Assembly (NCBI GenBank): GCA_013139935.1
Contig: WSZX01000146.1
Coordinates: forward strand, 1 to 7,746
Reading direction: 5' to 3'
Length of the DNA stretch: 7,746 bases
Source of the DNA: Ardenticatenales bacterium
Lineage (GTDB): Bacteria > Chloroflexota > Anaerolineae > Promineifilales > UBA4811
How positions within the stretch are numbered: the first letter of the stretch is position 1; each line of letters opens with the position of its first letter. Below, in pieces: positions 1-6,468 of this stretch. The position numbers were made by a program, and so were the translations under genes. The notes beneath the pieces were generated by a model. The model did not search any database, was not told the DNA's origin, and saw nothing but the letters and a program-made list of their open reading frames with translations.

Positions 1-349
1 ACTCCCAAAGTCGGGCTGCCGCCAGGGTCTTGGTCTTTTGAGCCCGGTTCGTGGGTCAAGTGGGGTACCGGGCGCAGCCGTTTTGCCAGCGGCGGATCGT
101 GGAACTGAACTGCCTGATCCGTTCGCAGCGCCACCATGACAAGCAAACAGGCGCGGAGGTGAGAGTTCATCCATCGCTGTTCTTCATGTGACCTGACGGA
201 TGCGGGACCGGTGCGAAACAGCTCTCGATAGATTGTGGGACACCAGGTAATCGGGCGCGGGATAGCCGTCTCGTAACCCGGCAGTGTACGTAGTACTGGA
301 GCGAAGCTGAGGTAGAGCACACAACACGACAACCAATCAAGTGATAAAC
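1..349. other. leader region with no supported gene
   Basis: No convincing gene is visible in these bases. The three plus-strand frames entering from the left edge close at 39-41, 106-108 and 137-139, and their residues look non-coding (rich in Gly, Pro, Ser and Trp). Two minus-strand frames stay open to the left edge, with possible ATG codons whose first base is at 170 or 174. Neither has a Shine-Dalgarno sequence, and their translations match no family I know. A 6-bp inverted repeat (CGGGCT at 12-17, AGCCCG at 41-46) has a long loop and no T-run. I could not identify a clear -35/-10 pair for the downstream operon, although its promoter probably lies between about 170 and 345. Confidence 0.5.
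282..298. promoter_or_regulatory. small dyad element upstream of the plus operon (candidate operator)
   Basis: The 17-bp stretch CAGTGTACGTAGTACTG has outer arms CAGT/ACTG and an internal TACGTA palindrome, so it is partly two-fold symmetric. It sits about 63 bases upstream of the first start codon, a sensible distance for a regulator site. The symmetry is imperfect in the middle and such short dyads arise by chance, so a regulatory role is only a suggestion. Confidence 0.2.
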
Positions 350-354
350 GGAGG
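350..354 (+). promoter_or_regulatory. ribosome binding site of the first SCP2-like gene
   Basis: GGAGG lies six bases upstream of the ATG at 361. This near-ideal Shine-Dalgarno spacing supports that start codon. Confidence 0.75.
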
Positions 355-360
355 CAGAGA

Positions 361-786
361 ATGGCAGTCTTGTATCCTTCAGACGAGTGGTGCGAAGCAT
401 GGAAAAACGCGTTGAACAGCAGCGAAACGGTTCAAGAAACGGGAAAGGACTGGGGGGTGGGTTTCAACGGGAATTGGGTATTCGAGTTGACACCGGGAGG
501 CGGCCTGGACAGAACCACGTACCTGTACCTGGCGGCGGCGGCCGGAAAATGCACCGCCGCCCATCTGATTGACGATCCATCCGAGGTAGACGCGGGATTC
601 TTGTGCACTGGATCCTACGAGGATTTCAAACAGGTAGTCAAAGGTGAGAAGGACTTTATGGGAGGTGTGATGCGAGGGATTATCAGAGTCAAGGGCGACA
701 TGACCAAGATAATGCGCAGCGCCCGTTTCATCAGGGCGGTGGCTGACTCGCTGAGCAGCTTTCAGGCAGAGTACCTTGGCGAGTAG
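361..786 (+). CDS. SCP2 sterol-binding-like lipid-binding protein
   Basis: A 141-residue soluble protein resembling stand-alone SCP2 (sterol carrier protein 2) domain proteins of bacteria and archaea. Family traits are the N-terminal helix with the Pro-Ser-x-Glu-Trp-Cys-type opening (residues 6-11), a beta region around 37-58 ending in YLYLAAAAGKC, and the closing helix GIIRVKGDMTKIMRSARFI (106-124), where the pattern VKGDxxKxM is characteristic. SCP2 folds form a hydrophobic tunnel that holds fatty acids, acyl-CoAs or sterol-like lipids, and they have no catalytic residues of their own. There is no signal peptide or membrane segment, so it should be cytoplasmic. The start is supported by GGAGG six bases upstream. 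It is the first gene of a block leading to an aldehyde oxidoreductase and an acyl-CoA synthetase, which suggests a carrier role for their substrate (inference). The ligand cannot be deduced. Family assignment is by motif recognition, not alignment. Confidence 0.75.
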   Translation: MAVLYPSDEWCEAWKNALNSSETVQETGKDWGVGFNGNWVFELTPGGGLDRTTYLYLAAAAGKCTAAHLIDDPSEVDAGFLCTGSYEDFKQVVKGEKDFMGGVMRGIIRVKGDMTKIMRSARFIRAVADSLSSFQAEYLGE

Positions 787-809
787 GAACTAAAAGAGAC
801 CATGAGATC

Positions 810-830
810 CACTGCTGGGTCGTGGCAGTG
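810..830 (+). repeat. inverted repeat (possible RNA hairpin)
   Basis: CACTGC and GCAGTG pair perfectly over six bases around a nine-base loop, 24 bases after the first SCP2-like gene. No U-tract follows (the next bases are AGGGG), so this is not a classical terminator. It could be a 3'-end stabilising hairpin or chance. Confidence 0.3.
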
Positions 831-952
831 AGGGGTTCCGGCGTGCAATCCCGGCCCGGGCGTGACAACACGGGTAACGGCGAACAAGAATGCCTGGTGA
901 AGAAGAGAGCGCGTCATTGACGTCTGCGGTCCAACCAGCCTGATCGGTGGGC

Positions 953-963
953 GAGGAAGGGAG
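953..963 (+). promoter_or_regulatory. ribosome binding site of the second SCP2-like gene
   Basis: The purine stretch GAGGAAGGGAG ends two bases before the ATG at 966. Its GAGG core at 953-956 leaves a nine-base spacer, which is compatible with initiation and supports that start. Confidence 0.6.
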
Positions 964-965
964 AC

Positions 966-1331
966 ATGAACGAAGTGAGGGTAATGGGAGCGGAGCTCAA
1001 CGGTCTGGGCTGGGCTCTCAAGCAGATTGTGGACCAAACCATACAGGATCCGCGAGTGTGGGAGAGCGTCAGAAAGATAAAGGGAAGTCTGGTGGTGAGG
1101 GAGACGGCCGCCGACGTGGCCGTCACCATTTGGTTTGAGAACGGGGATCTTGGGATTCAGAACGATGCTATCCAAAAGCCATCCGCCTATATCGAGGCCG
1201 GATTTGAGGAACTCGCTGATATCAGCAGCGGTCAGATCCATCCCGTAATGGCGGTGATCACCAGGAGAATTCGAGCCGGGGGAAACCTGATAAAGCTTCT
1301 GCGGATGTCCAAGGTCATGATCAGCGAGTAA
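966..1331 (+). CDS. second SCP2-like lipid-binding protein
   Basis: A 121-residue soluble protein with the shape of an SCP2 domain: an N-terminal helix (about 8-37), a strand pair SLVVRETAADVAVTIWFENG (41-60), a strand DLGIQNDAIQKPSAYIEA (61-78), then FEELADISSGQIHP (80-93) and the closing helix RRIRAGGNLIKLLRMSKVM (100-118). The order 'Y-I-E-x-x-F-E-x-L-A-x-x-S-S-G-Q' followed by 'I-x-x-G-N-x-x-K-L-L-x-x-S-K' is typical of bacterial SCP2-family proteins. It is clearly diverged from the SCP2-like gene at 361-786: the two share the fold pattern but little direct identity, so this is not a recent duplication. Its stop codon overlaps an ATG at 1331 by one base, but the oxidoreductase probably starts at 1349, 17 nt beyond. 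The ligand is unknown. A role in holding a hydrophobic substrate for the next two enzymes is inferred from the operon. Confidence 0.7.
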   Translation: MNEVRVMGAELNGLGWALKQIVDQTIQDPRVWESVRKIKGSLVVRETAADVAVTIWFENGDLGIQNDAIQKPSAYIEAGFEELADISSGQIHPVMAVITRRIRAGGNLIKLLRMSKVMISE

Positions 1332-1332
1332 T

Positions 1333-1340
1333 GGAGGAAG
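1333..1340 (+). promoter_or_regulatory. ribosome binding site deciding the AOR start
   Basis: GGAGGAAG begins right after the ATG at 1331 and precedes the ATG at 1349 (11 bases after the GGAGG core). Nothing resembling a Shine-Dalgarno sequence precedes 1331. Together with the family's usual N-terminus (a few residues before GRILRVDL), this favours 1349 as the true start. Confidence 0.6.
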
Positions 1341-1348
1341 AGCAGCCT

Positions 1349-3211
1349 ATGTTCGGGTTCATGGGAAGAATCCTAAGAGTGGATTTGACAAATGCCAGGG
1401 TCTCTGAGGAGCCTTTGTCCGAGAGATACACCAGGATGTTTCTTGGCGGAAGTGGTCTGGCGACCAAGTACCTCTTTGACGAACTGGAAAAGGGCGTGGA
1501 TCCATTGGGTCCGGACAACAAGATCATCTACATGACCGGCCCGCTGACAGGGACGATTTCACCCAGTTCCGGAAGGTTCAGCGCAGTCACAAAGTCCCCC
1601 CTGACTGGCCTTTGGGGAGAAGCGAACTCCGGTGGGCAGTGGGGTTGCGACCTGAAGAGGGCTGGCTTTGACGGGATCATAATCGAGGGAGTGGCTCCCA
1701 GGCCGGTCTATCTGGTAGTGGATCATGGGAAGGCAGAGCTTCGTGACGCAGAGGGAATCTGGGGCACGAGCGTTGCAGAGACCACAAAGTCAATAAAGGA
1801 TGCGCTCGGCAGGAGGTTCAACGTTTCCTGTATCGGAGTCGCTGGCGAGAACCTGGTCCGTTATTCCGCTATCTTGAATGACGTGCATAGAGCACTGGGA
1901 CGGTGCGGCCTGGGCGCCGTCATGGGATCCAAACGCCTGAAGGCTATCGCCGTAGCGGGGGATCAGAAATCCACCCTTGCCGATAGAGAATCCTTTCGCG
2001 AAGCAGCAAAGAGAGCGAGTGACTTTGCCAACGAAAGCCTCCTAAAAATGACCCTTGAGGTCTATGGAACAGCGATGGTTCTTGATCTGGTGAACGTCAA
2101 GGGCGGGTTACCTACCAGAAACTGGCAATCCGGTACCTGCTCCTATGCAGATGCCATCAATGGACCTGCTATTAACGAGACAATCCTCGTAGGCAGAAAG
2201 GCTTGTTTCGCATGCCCAATCGCCTGTGGCCGAGTGATCGAGGTCAAGTCAGGGAAGTACGCATGCCAGGGAGAAGGCCCAGAATACGAGAGCATTGGGG
2301 CGCTGGGGGCAATGTGCGATGTCAGTGATCTGGAGGCCATCACCTATGCACATCTCGTGTGCAACGATTACGGTCTTGACACCGTCTCCACGGGCAGCAC
2401 CATAGCCTTTTCCATGGAATGTTACGAGAAGGGTATCTTGACCACAGCAGAGACAAACGGGCTGGCATTGGAGTTCGGTGACGCCGATGTGATGATAGAG
2501 CTGATTCACAAGATAGCCAAGAGGGAGGGTATCGGAGACTTGCTGGCCGAGGGGACAAGGCGGGTATCTGAGAAACTTGGCCGAGGCAGCCAAAAGTTCG
2601 CCATGCACGTCAAGGGTTTGGAACTGCCAGCTTACGACTGCAGGGCCACCAAGATCACCGGATTGGCGTTCGCCACGGCAAACAGAGGAGGAGACCACAT
2701 AACAGCTTACATACAGGGTCCGACCTTTCTCGACCTTCCTTTCCTCATCGTCGAGGAGAGCACGATTCAAGATGTAACGGTCGAGAATCCGGCCGAGGCC
2801 AGGGTGGTCAAAGAGATGGAGGACGCGCTCACCGTTTTCGACTCGGTTGGGTGCTGCAAGTTCTTGGGAATGGCATTGATGGCAGAGGACGTGGCTCCCA
2901 TCATTGCCCATGCAACCGGATGGAGTTTTGGGGCAAGCGACTTTAGAAAGGCTGGCGAGAGGATCTATAATCTTGCTCGGGCCTTTAATGTTCGGGAAGG
3001 ATGCACTCGCGCTGACGACACTTTGCCCGACCGTTTGCTGGAGGAGCCTTTGCTCGAAGGGCCGGCCAAAGGCCTGGTAGTGGATCTTGAACCTCTCTTG
3101 GACGCTTATTACGAGTTCAGGGGATGGCACCCGGGAACGGGCAGCCCAACGGCCGAGAAGCTCGAGGAACTGGGTCTGGAGGATGTGATGATGCAACTGG
3201 GAGTGTCTTAG
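1349..3211 (+). CDS. aldehyde:ferredoxin oxidoreductase family protein (tungsten-bis-pterin enzyme)
   Basis: This 620-residue protein matches the usual length of the AOR family, which interconverts aldehydes and carboxylic acids with ferredoxin as electron partner. Counting from the ATG at 1349, the N-terminal pterin-binding domain (about 1-205) opens with GRILRVDLT, followed by FLGGSGLATKYLF (31-43), TGPLTGT (63-69), GRFSAVTKSPLTG (75-87) and NSGGQWG (93-99). The C-terminal domain carries the 4Fe-4S ligands as CxxCxxxC (C286, C289, C293) and a fourth cysteine, C503, in DSVGCC. GEGPEYES (about 308-315), NDYGLDT (about 339-345) and NRGGDH, whose His is 450, match the acidic, DxxGL-type and active-site histidine regions of the Pyrococcus enzyme as I remember them. 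There is no signal peptide, so it is cytoplasmic. An in-frame ATG at 1331 would add six residues but lacks a ribosome site. Two positions are unusual: YDCR (429-432) where the family normally has YDPR, and Cys502 where DxxGLC has Leu. The substrate is unknown. Other AOR-like families, such as benzoyl-CoA reductase BamB, are related but less likely given the neighbours. Confidence 0.9.
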   Translation: MFGFMGRILRVDLTNARVSEEPLSERYTRMFLGGSGLATKYLFDELEKGVDPLGPDNKIIYMTGPLTGTISPSSGRFSAVTKSPLTGLWGEANSGGQWGCDLKRAGFDGIIIEGVAPRPVYLVVDHGKAELRDAEGIWGTSVAETTKSIKDALGRRFNVSCIGVAGENLVRYSAILNDVHRALGRCGLGAVMGSKRLKAIAVAGDQKSTLADRESFREAAKRASDFANESLLKMTLEVYGTAMVLDLVNVKGGLPTRNWQSGTCSYADAINGPAINETILVGRKACFACPIACGRVIEVKSGKYACQGEGPEYESIGALGAMCDVSDLEAITYAHLVCNDYGLDTVSTGSTIAFSMECYEKGILTTAETNGLALEFGDADVMIELIHKIAKREGIGDLLAEGTRRVSEKLGRGSQKFAMHVKGLELPAYDCRATKITGLAFATANRGGDHITAYIQGPTFLDLPFLIVEESTIQDVTVENPAEARVVKEMEDALTVFDSVGCCKFLGMALMAEDVAPIIAHATGWSFGASDFRKAGERIYNLARAFNVREGCTRADDTLPDRLLEEPLLEGPAKGLVVDLEPLLDAYYEFRGWHPGTGSPTAEKLEELGLEDVMMQLGVS

Positions 3212-3212
3212 C

Positions 3213-4910
3213 ATGGGCGTGTACAGCGGCAAGCCCTGGCTCGGCGCATACAAGTTGGGATCGTTCCGGCTTCCCAGCACGATGGGCCCCTATCCAGAGG
3301 TTCCTCTGTTTTCGTTTCTTGATGACACCGCCAAGAGGTACCCCCAAAGACCTGCATGCCTGTACTTGGGAAGAAAGATCACTTGGCGAGAACTGAAGGA
3401 TAAAGTGGACAGACTTGCCGCCGCGCTGGCTGATTTAGGTGTCAGAAAGGGTGACAAGGTAGCGACGATCCTCCCCACCTCACCCCAGTTTGTCATCAGC
3501 GACTATGCCATCCAGAAGACTGGCGCGGTTCACGTTCCCTGCAGTTTGCTGCACAGGAGCAATGATCTCATCTACGAGATCGGCGAATCGCGCGCGGAGA
3601 CGATCATCTGCCTGGACAAGTCGCTGGATCTCGTGAACTCGATACGGGACCAGACAGAGCTCAGGGCGACGATAGTCACCTCGCTCACCGATTTCTCCTC
3701 CAAGGAATCAGAGCCAAAGCGCGAGCCCGGCGCTTGCCAACTCCGTCACCTTATCTCAGAGCATGACCCCATGCCGCCGGAAGTTGACATTCAGCCGAAG
3801 GAAGATCTTGCTGAACTGGTATTCACTGGCGGTGCGACAGGAAGACCGAAAGGGGTGATGCTTACCCACCACAACCTGACCACCAACACCATCCAGGCTA
3901 TTCCGTGGGCTCTGGGCCCGCTGCAGGATGGGATTAGAGGGAAATCCTCGGTACTGATAGGGGTTCCCATCTTCCACGCCTACGGGCACATGGCTGTCCG
4001 AACCGCCGTGTACTGGGGCCTGCAGATGATCCTGGTCCCGGATCCCAGAGACACCAGCGTCATAGTCGAACTACTGAAGAGATATCGTCCCTTTATGGCG
4101 GTGTTGGTTCCGACCCAGTACATGCAGCTGGTCGAAAGCAAGATAGGGCGCACAAACACTACGTTCACCTCCGGCGCGGCCCCCCTGCCACCGGAAGTGA
4201 CCAGGGAGTTCAAAAAGGAAACGGGCATGCCGATAACTGAGGCCTATGGCCTCACGGAGACGGGGCCCTCGACCCATTTCAACCTGTCAAGCTTTTCCAA
4301 GATCACGGGCTTTATGCCGTCCGAGAAGACTGGATCAATCGGGATCCCGATTGCAGACACCGAGGCGAGATTGGTCGACGCCCTGACGGGGCAGGACGTC
4401 CCCATTGGAGAGGTCGGCGAACTGTTTGTCCGAGGCCCTCAGGTTATGAAGGGCTACTGGCCCACCCCCGGCGCGGGTCTATGCGACGGCTGGCTCCCAA
4501 CCGGGGATCTGTGTCGAATGGATGAGGATGGGTACTTTTATCTTGTCGACCGCAGCAAGGACATGATCAACGTCTCTGGGAACAAGGTCTACTCAGCAAG
4601 AGTTGATGAGGTTCTCTTTGAGCATCCGGGCGTGGCGATGGCGGTGACAATTGGAGTCCCCGATTCCGAGCGGCCGGGCAGCGAAAGAGTCAAGGCCTTT
4701 ATCGTTCCCAGAGATGGCTACCGAGAAACGATCACGACCGATGAGATAATCGCGTTCTGCAAGGAAAGACTTGCGCCCTATGCGGTTCCAAAGCTGGTGG
4801 AGTTCAGGGACAGTCTCCCTCTCACGGTTACAGAGAAGCTCTTCAAGAAGCAGTTGAGAGACGAGGAGATGATCAGACAGCAGAATCGGCATGACCCTCC
4901 AGGACAATAG
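3213..4910 (+). CDS. AMP-forming acyl-CoA synthetase (fatty-acid-CoA ligase-like)
   Basis: A 565-residue member of the ANL superfamily, the normal length for acyl-CoA synthetases. It should activate a carboxylic acid with ATP to acyl-AMP and transfer it to CoA. Motifs in order: the phosphate-binding loop FTGGATGRPKGV (204-215), FHAYGH (254-259), the adenine-binding stretch ITEAYGLTETGP (341-352), PTGD (429-432; its Asp holds the ribose), the hinge region DRSKDMINVSGNKVYSARVDE (446-466) and the C-terminal PLTVTEK, in which K542 fits the adenylation lysine. Two positions depart from consensus: Ala for Thr in the GGTTG loop and Glu for Gly before K542. The key lysine and aspartate are present, so activity is likely. 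The N-terminus (PWLGAYKLG, then a YPEVPLFSFLDD-type segment) is like medium/long-chain ligases of anaerobes. The gene starts one base after the AOR stop, with GGGAG at 3199-3203, implying translational coupling. Chain length or aromatic specificity cannot be read. Confidence 0.92.
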   Translation: MGVYSGKPWLGAYKLGSFRLPSTMGPYPEVPLFSFLDDTAKRYPQRPACLYLGRKITWRELKDKVDRLAAALADLGVRKGDKVATILPTSPQFVISDYAIQKTGAVHVPCSLLHRSNDLIYEIGESRAETIICLDKSLDLVNSIRDQTELRATIVTSLTDFSSKESEPKREPGACQLRHLISEHDPMPPEVDIQPKEDLAELVFTGGATGRPKGVMLTHHNLTTNTIQAIPWALGPLQDGIRGKSSVLIGVPIFHAYGHMAVRTAVYWGLQMILVPDPRDTSVIVELLKRYRPFMAVLVPTQYMQLVESKIGRTNTTFTSGAAPLPPEVTREFKKETGMPITEAYGLTETGPSTHFNLSSFSKITGFMPSEKTGSIGIPIADTEARLVDALTGQDVPIGEVGELFVRGPQVMKGYWPTPGAGLCDGWLPTGDLCRMDEDGYFYLVDRSKDMINVSGNKVYSARVDEVLFEHPGVAMAVTIGVPDSERPGSERVKAFIVPRDGYRETITTDEIIAFCKERLAPYAVPKLVEFRDSLPLTVTEKLFKKQLRDEEMIRQQNRHDPPGQ

Positions 4911-4959
4911 CCCACCACCCCCCACACTCGCTGGAGCCGGCCGAACGATTGCGCGAAGG
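4911..4959. other. convergent intergenic junction
   Basis: The plus operon and the minus-strand DUF362 gene end tail-to-tail 49 bases apart. The stretch is C-rich at its left and contains the small palindrome CGGCCG, but no hairpin followed by a T-run on either strand. I therefore see no intrinsic terminator. Termination may be Rho-dependent or lie inside the opposing genes. Confidence 0.45.
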
Positions 4960-6444
4960 TTAGGCCGTTCCTCGCCCGGTGGTGCTGCCCAACCGCGGCC
5001 CGATCTGTTGAGCCCAGAAGCGCCTGAACCGCATAATGACATAATGGTACGCGAACTTGAACACGACATCGGGATCCAGGTAGGGAAGTTTTGTGCGGCC
5101 CAGGTCGGAAATCCAAAAGATGTTCTCCGCCACAGACACCGGGCAACCCCTGACACGGATAACCTGCCTGCGGCCGGCGCGCACCCGCTGGGCAAGGTAC
5201 CCAAAGATCTTGGCCAACAGGTCGCCGCTGGTGGCGTGACGAGGATCATACGTGTCGCGATATCGGTATAGAAACGGTATCTCCACCGGCTTGCCGCAGA
5301 TTTCCCCTTTGTATTGGGCGCAGTCCCCCATAAAGATCACTCTCTCTCCTGGTTTGGCCGCTATCTCCCCCTCGTATGCTCCAAAGACCATATGAAGCGG
5401 CCGCACCTCCCGGTAGACACCCGGCTGAATCGCCTGAATCACGTGCATCGCCTCAAAGAGAGCCCCCGGGCACCCCCCCCAGCAATAGTCAGCCTGCGCC
5501 GATGTGCGAGCTGGCTCTGGCGGCGGCCCAGCGTAGGTCTCCAGGCCACTCTTGTCACCGTTGAATATCTCTTCGACCCGGTCCAGCGAAAGCTGAAACC
5601 CATCACTGAGCGCCTGCGCCTGCTCCAACGATACATCCCCGCTCACTGTTATTTGATCCAGGTCAATCGGGCCAATGCCTCGCTCGTGAGAGATGCGGAT
5701 ATGATCTACATCGGCCGGGTCAAGCCGGACGATGTGAGTGCATACCGCGTCCACCGCCACCGGGTTGGTTCCCATGATAATCAACCCCAGCGGGAAGGGG
5801 CTGGGGGTGAGCATGGTCTTTTCCCCGGCGATGATGCCATCAATAGCGATCAAGCCGGGTGCGACAACCTCCTGCAGGTCGGCGACCTTGGTGTGCAACT
5901 CATGGTCGTGGTCAATTAACCGGTGGCTGTCGTCCTGGATGCCAATGTAGTTCTTTAGCGCAAAGGTGACTTGTGTCCACGGATGAGCTTTGAACTTGGG
6001 AGCATTGACCATGAACTCGCAGTCGGCGACCGCCTGGGGGACAAAGATATAGGAGCGGAGGGCATCCGGGTGAGCCAGCGGCCGTTCCACCTGGGGCATC
6101 TCGTCGAAATAGTACGTCTTGACCCGATGGCGGCGAATCACCGGCCGGTAGCCAGCCTCAGCAAAGGCATAGCGAGTCGGAATCGTAATCCCACAACGTT
6201 CTCCCACCGATAGCTCGCTGATGCCGCCATCGCGCGCCTTGAGCGCCGCCAGCAGTCCATCCAGGAATTCCGGCCGCGTGAAAGCATTGGCATAGTAGCG
6301 CGGGTGAGCGATGACGCAGTTCGGCTTGACCATGGTCCGGCCGCGGGGGCGCACTCCCAGTTCCTCCATCCCCTCCTGGATGATGTGGCTGATCCGGTCC
6401 GGATCGTATTCGGTGCAGCGCCGCAAGATGACCCTGTTGCTCAT
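4960..6444 (-). CDS. DUF362 domain protein with cysteine-containing C-terminal extension
   Basis: A 494-residue protein whose first half is a DUF362 domain. Hallmarks, counted from the ATG, are MVKPNCV (38-44), PKFKAHPWTQVTFALKNYIG (149-168, the most diagnostic segment), AIDGIIAGE (200-208) and MGTNPVAVDAV (224-234). DUF362 proteins are widespread in anaerobes and often carry iron-sulfur motifs, but their biochemical role is mostly unsettled. This copy lacks a ferredoxin-type CxxCxxCxxxC cluster. Instead, its last 175 residues hold scattered cysteines: YCWGGCPG (C321, C325), GDCAQYKGEICGK (C375, C383) and RGCP (C434), which could bind metal. The C-terminus is basic and aromatic (VIMRFRRFW). 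No signal peptide is seen. A GTG at 6447 is in frame, but GGAGGA abuts it directly; the ATG at 6444 has GGAGG four bases upstream and is preferred. It has its own promoter at 6469-6497. The function is not recognised. Confidence 0.85.
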   Translation of the reverse strand: MSNRVILRRCTEYDPDRISHIIQEGMEELGVRPRGRTMVKPNCVIAHPRYYANAFTRPEFLDGLLAALKARDGGISELSVGERCGITIPTRYAFAEAGYRPVIRRHRVKTYYFDEMPQVERPLAHPDALRSYIFVPQAVADCEFMVNAPKFKAHPWTQVTFALKNYIGIQDDSHRLIDHDHELHTKVADLQEVVAPGLIAIDGIIAGEKTMLTPSPFPLGLIIMGTNPVAVDAVCTHIVRLDPADVDHIRISHERGIGPIDLDQITVSGDVSLEQAQALSDGFQLSLDRVEEIFNGDKSGLETYAGPPPEPARTSAQADYCWGGCPGALFEAMHVIQAIQPGVYREVRPLHMVFGAYEGEIAAKPGERVIFMGDCAQYKGEICGKPVEIPFLYRYRDTYDPRHATSGDLLAKIFGYLAQRVRAGRRQVIRVRGCPVSVAENIFWISDLGRTKLPYLDPDVVFKFAYHYVIMRFRRFWAQQIGPRLGSTTGRGTA

Positions 6445-6446
6445 CA

Positions 6447-6456
6447 CTCCTCCCTC
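6447..6456 (-). promoter_or_regulatory. ribosome binding site of the DUF362 gene
   Basis: On the minus strand GAGGGAGGAG precedes the ATG at 6444. GGAGG (6449-6453) leaves four bases and GAGGG (6452-6456) leaves seven. The site overlaps the alternative GTG codon at 6447, which argues against that codon being used. Confidence 0.65.
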
Positions 6457-6468
6457 ATCTGTAAAACC

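Larger units (their letters stand above)
787..965 (+). other. 179-nt intra-operon spacer with small dyads
   Basis: This gap between two same-strand SCP2-like genes is much longer than the gaps further down the operon (17 nt and 1 nt). It contains a 6-bp stem (CACTGC at 810-815, GCAGTG at 825-830, nine-base loop) and an 11-bp perfect palindrome, CCCGGCCCGGG, at 850-860. Neither is followed by a T-run, so an intrinsic terminator is not supported. The only plus-strand reading frame noticed is a nine-codon ATG frame at 802, too short to call. The gap could hold an internal promoter, an RNA-processing site or a decayed gene remnant. The sequence does not decide between them. Confidence 0.4.

Noticed and set aside
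1..174. Minus-strand frames open to the left edge with ATG codons at 170 or 174
   Set aside because: Neither has a ribosome site, their translations are low in typical hydrophobic core pattern and match no family I know, and two overlapping open frames in GC-rich DNA are expected by chance.
802..831. Nine-codon plus-strand ATG frame in the intra-operon spacer as a leader peptide
   Set aside because: It has no good ribosome site, no run of regulatory codons, and no attenuator-like alternative hairpins with a T-run.
810..860. Intrinsic terminator after the first SCP2-like gene
   Set aside because: The stem is only six base pairs and neither dyad is followed by a T-run, so a terminator cannot be supported.
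2249..3280. 343-codon minus-strand open frame opposite the AOR gene
   Set aside because: It lies fully antisense to a clearly recognised AOR C-terminal domain, and its translation shows no family motif. It is a codon-bias shadow.
4593..5249. 218-codon minus-strand frame overlapping the ligase and DUF362 ends
   Set aside because: It spans two real genes in the wrong frames, and the translation resembles neither a domain nor a signal-bearing protein.
5314..5919. 201-codon plus-strand open frame inside the DUF362 gene
   Set aside because: It is antisense to a well-supported DUF362 domain, with no ribosome site or recognisable domain.
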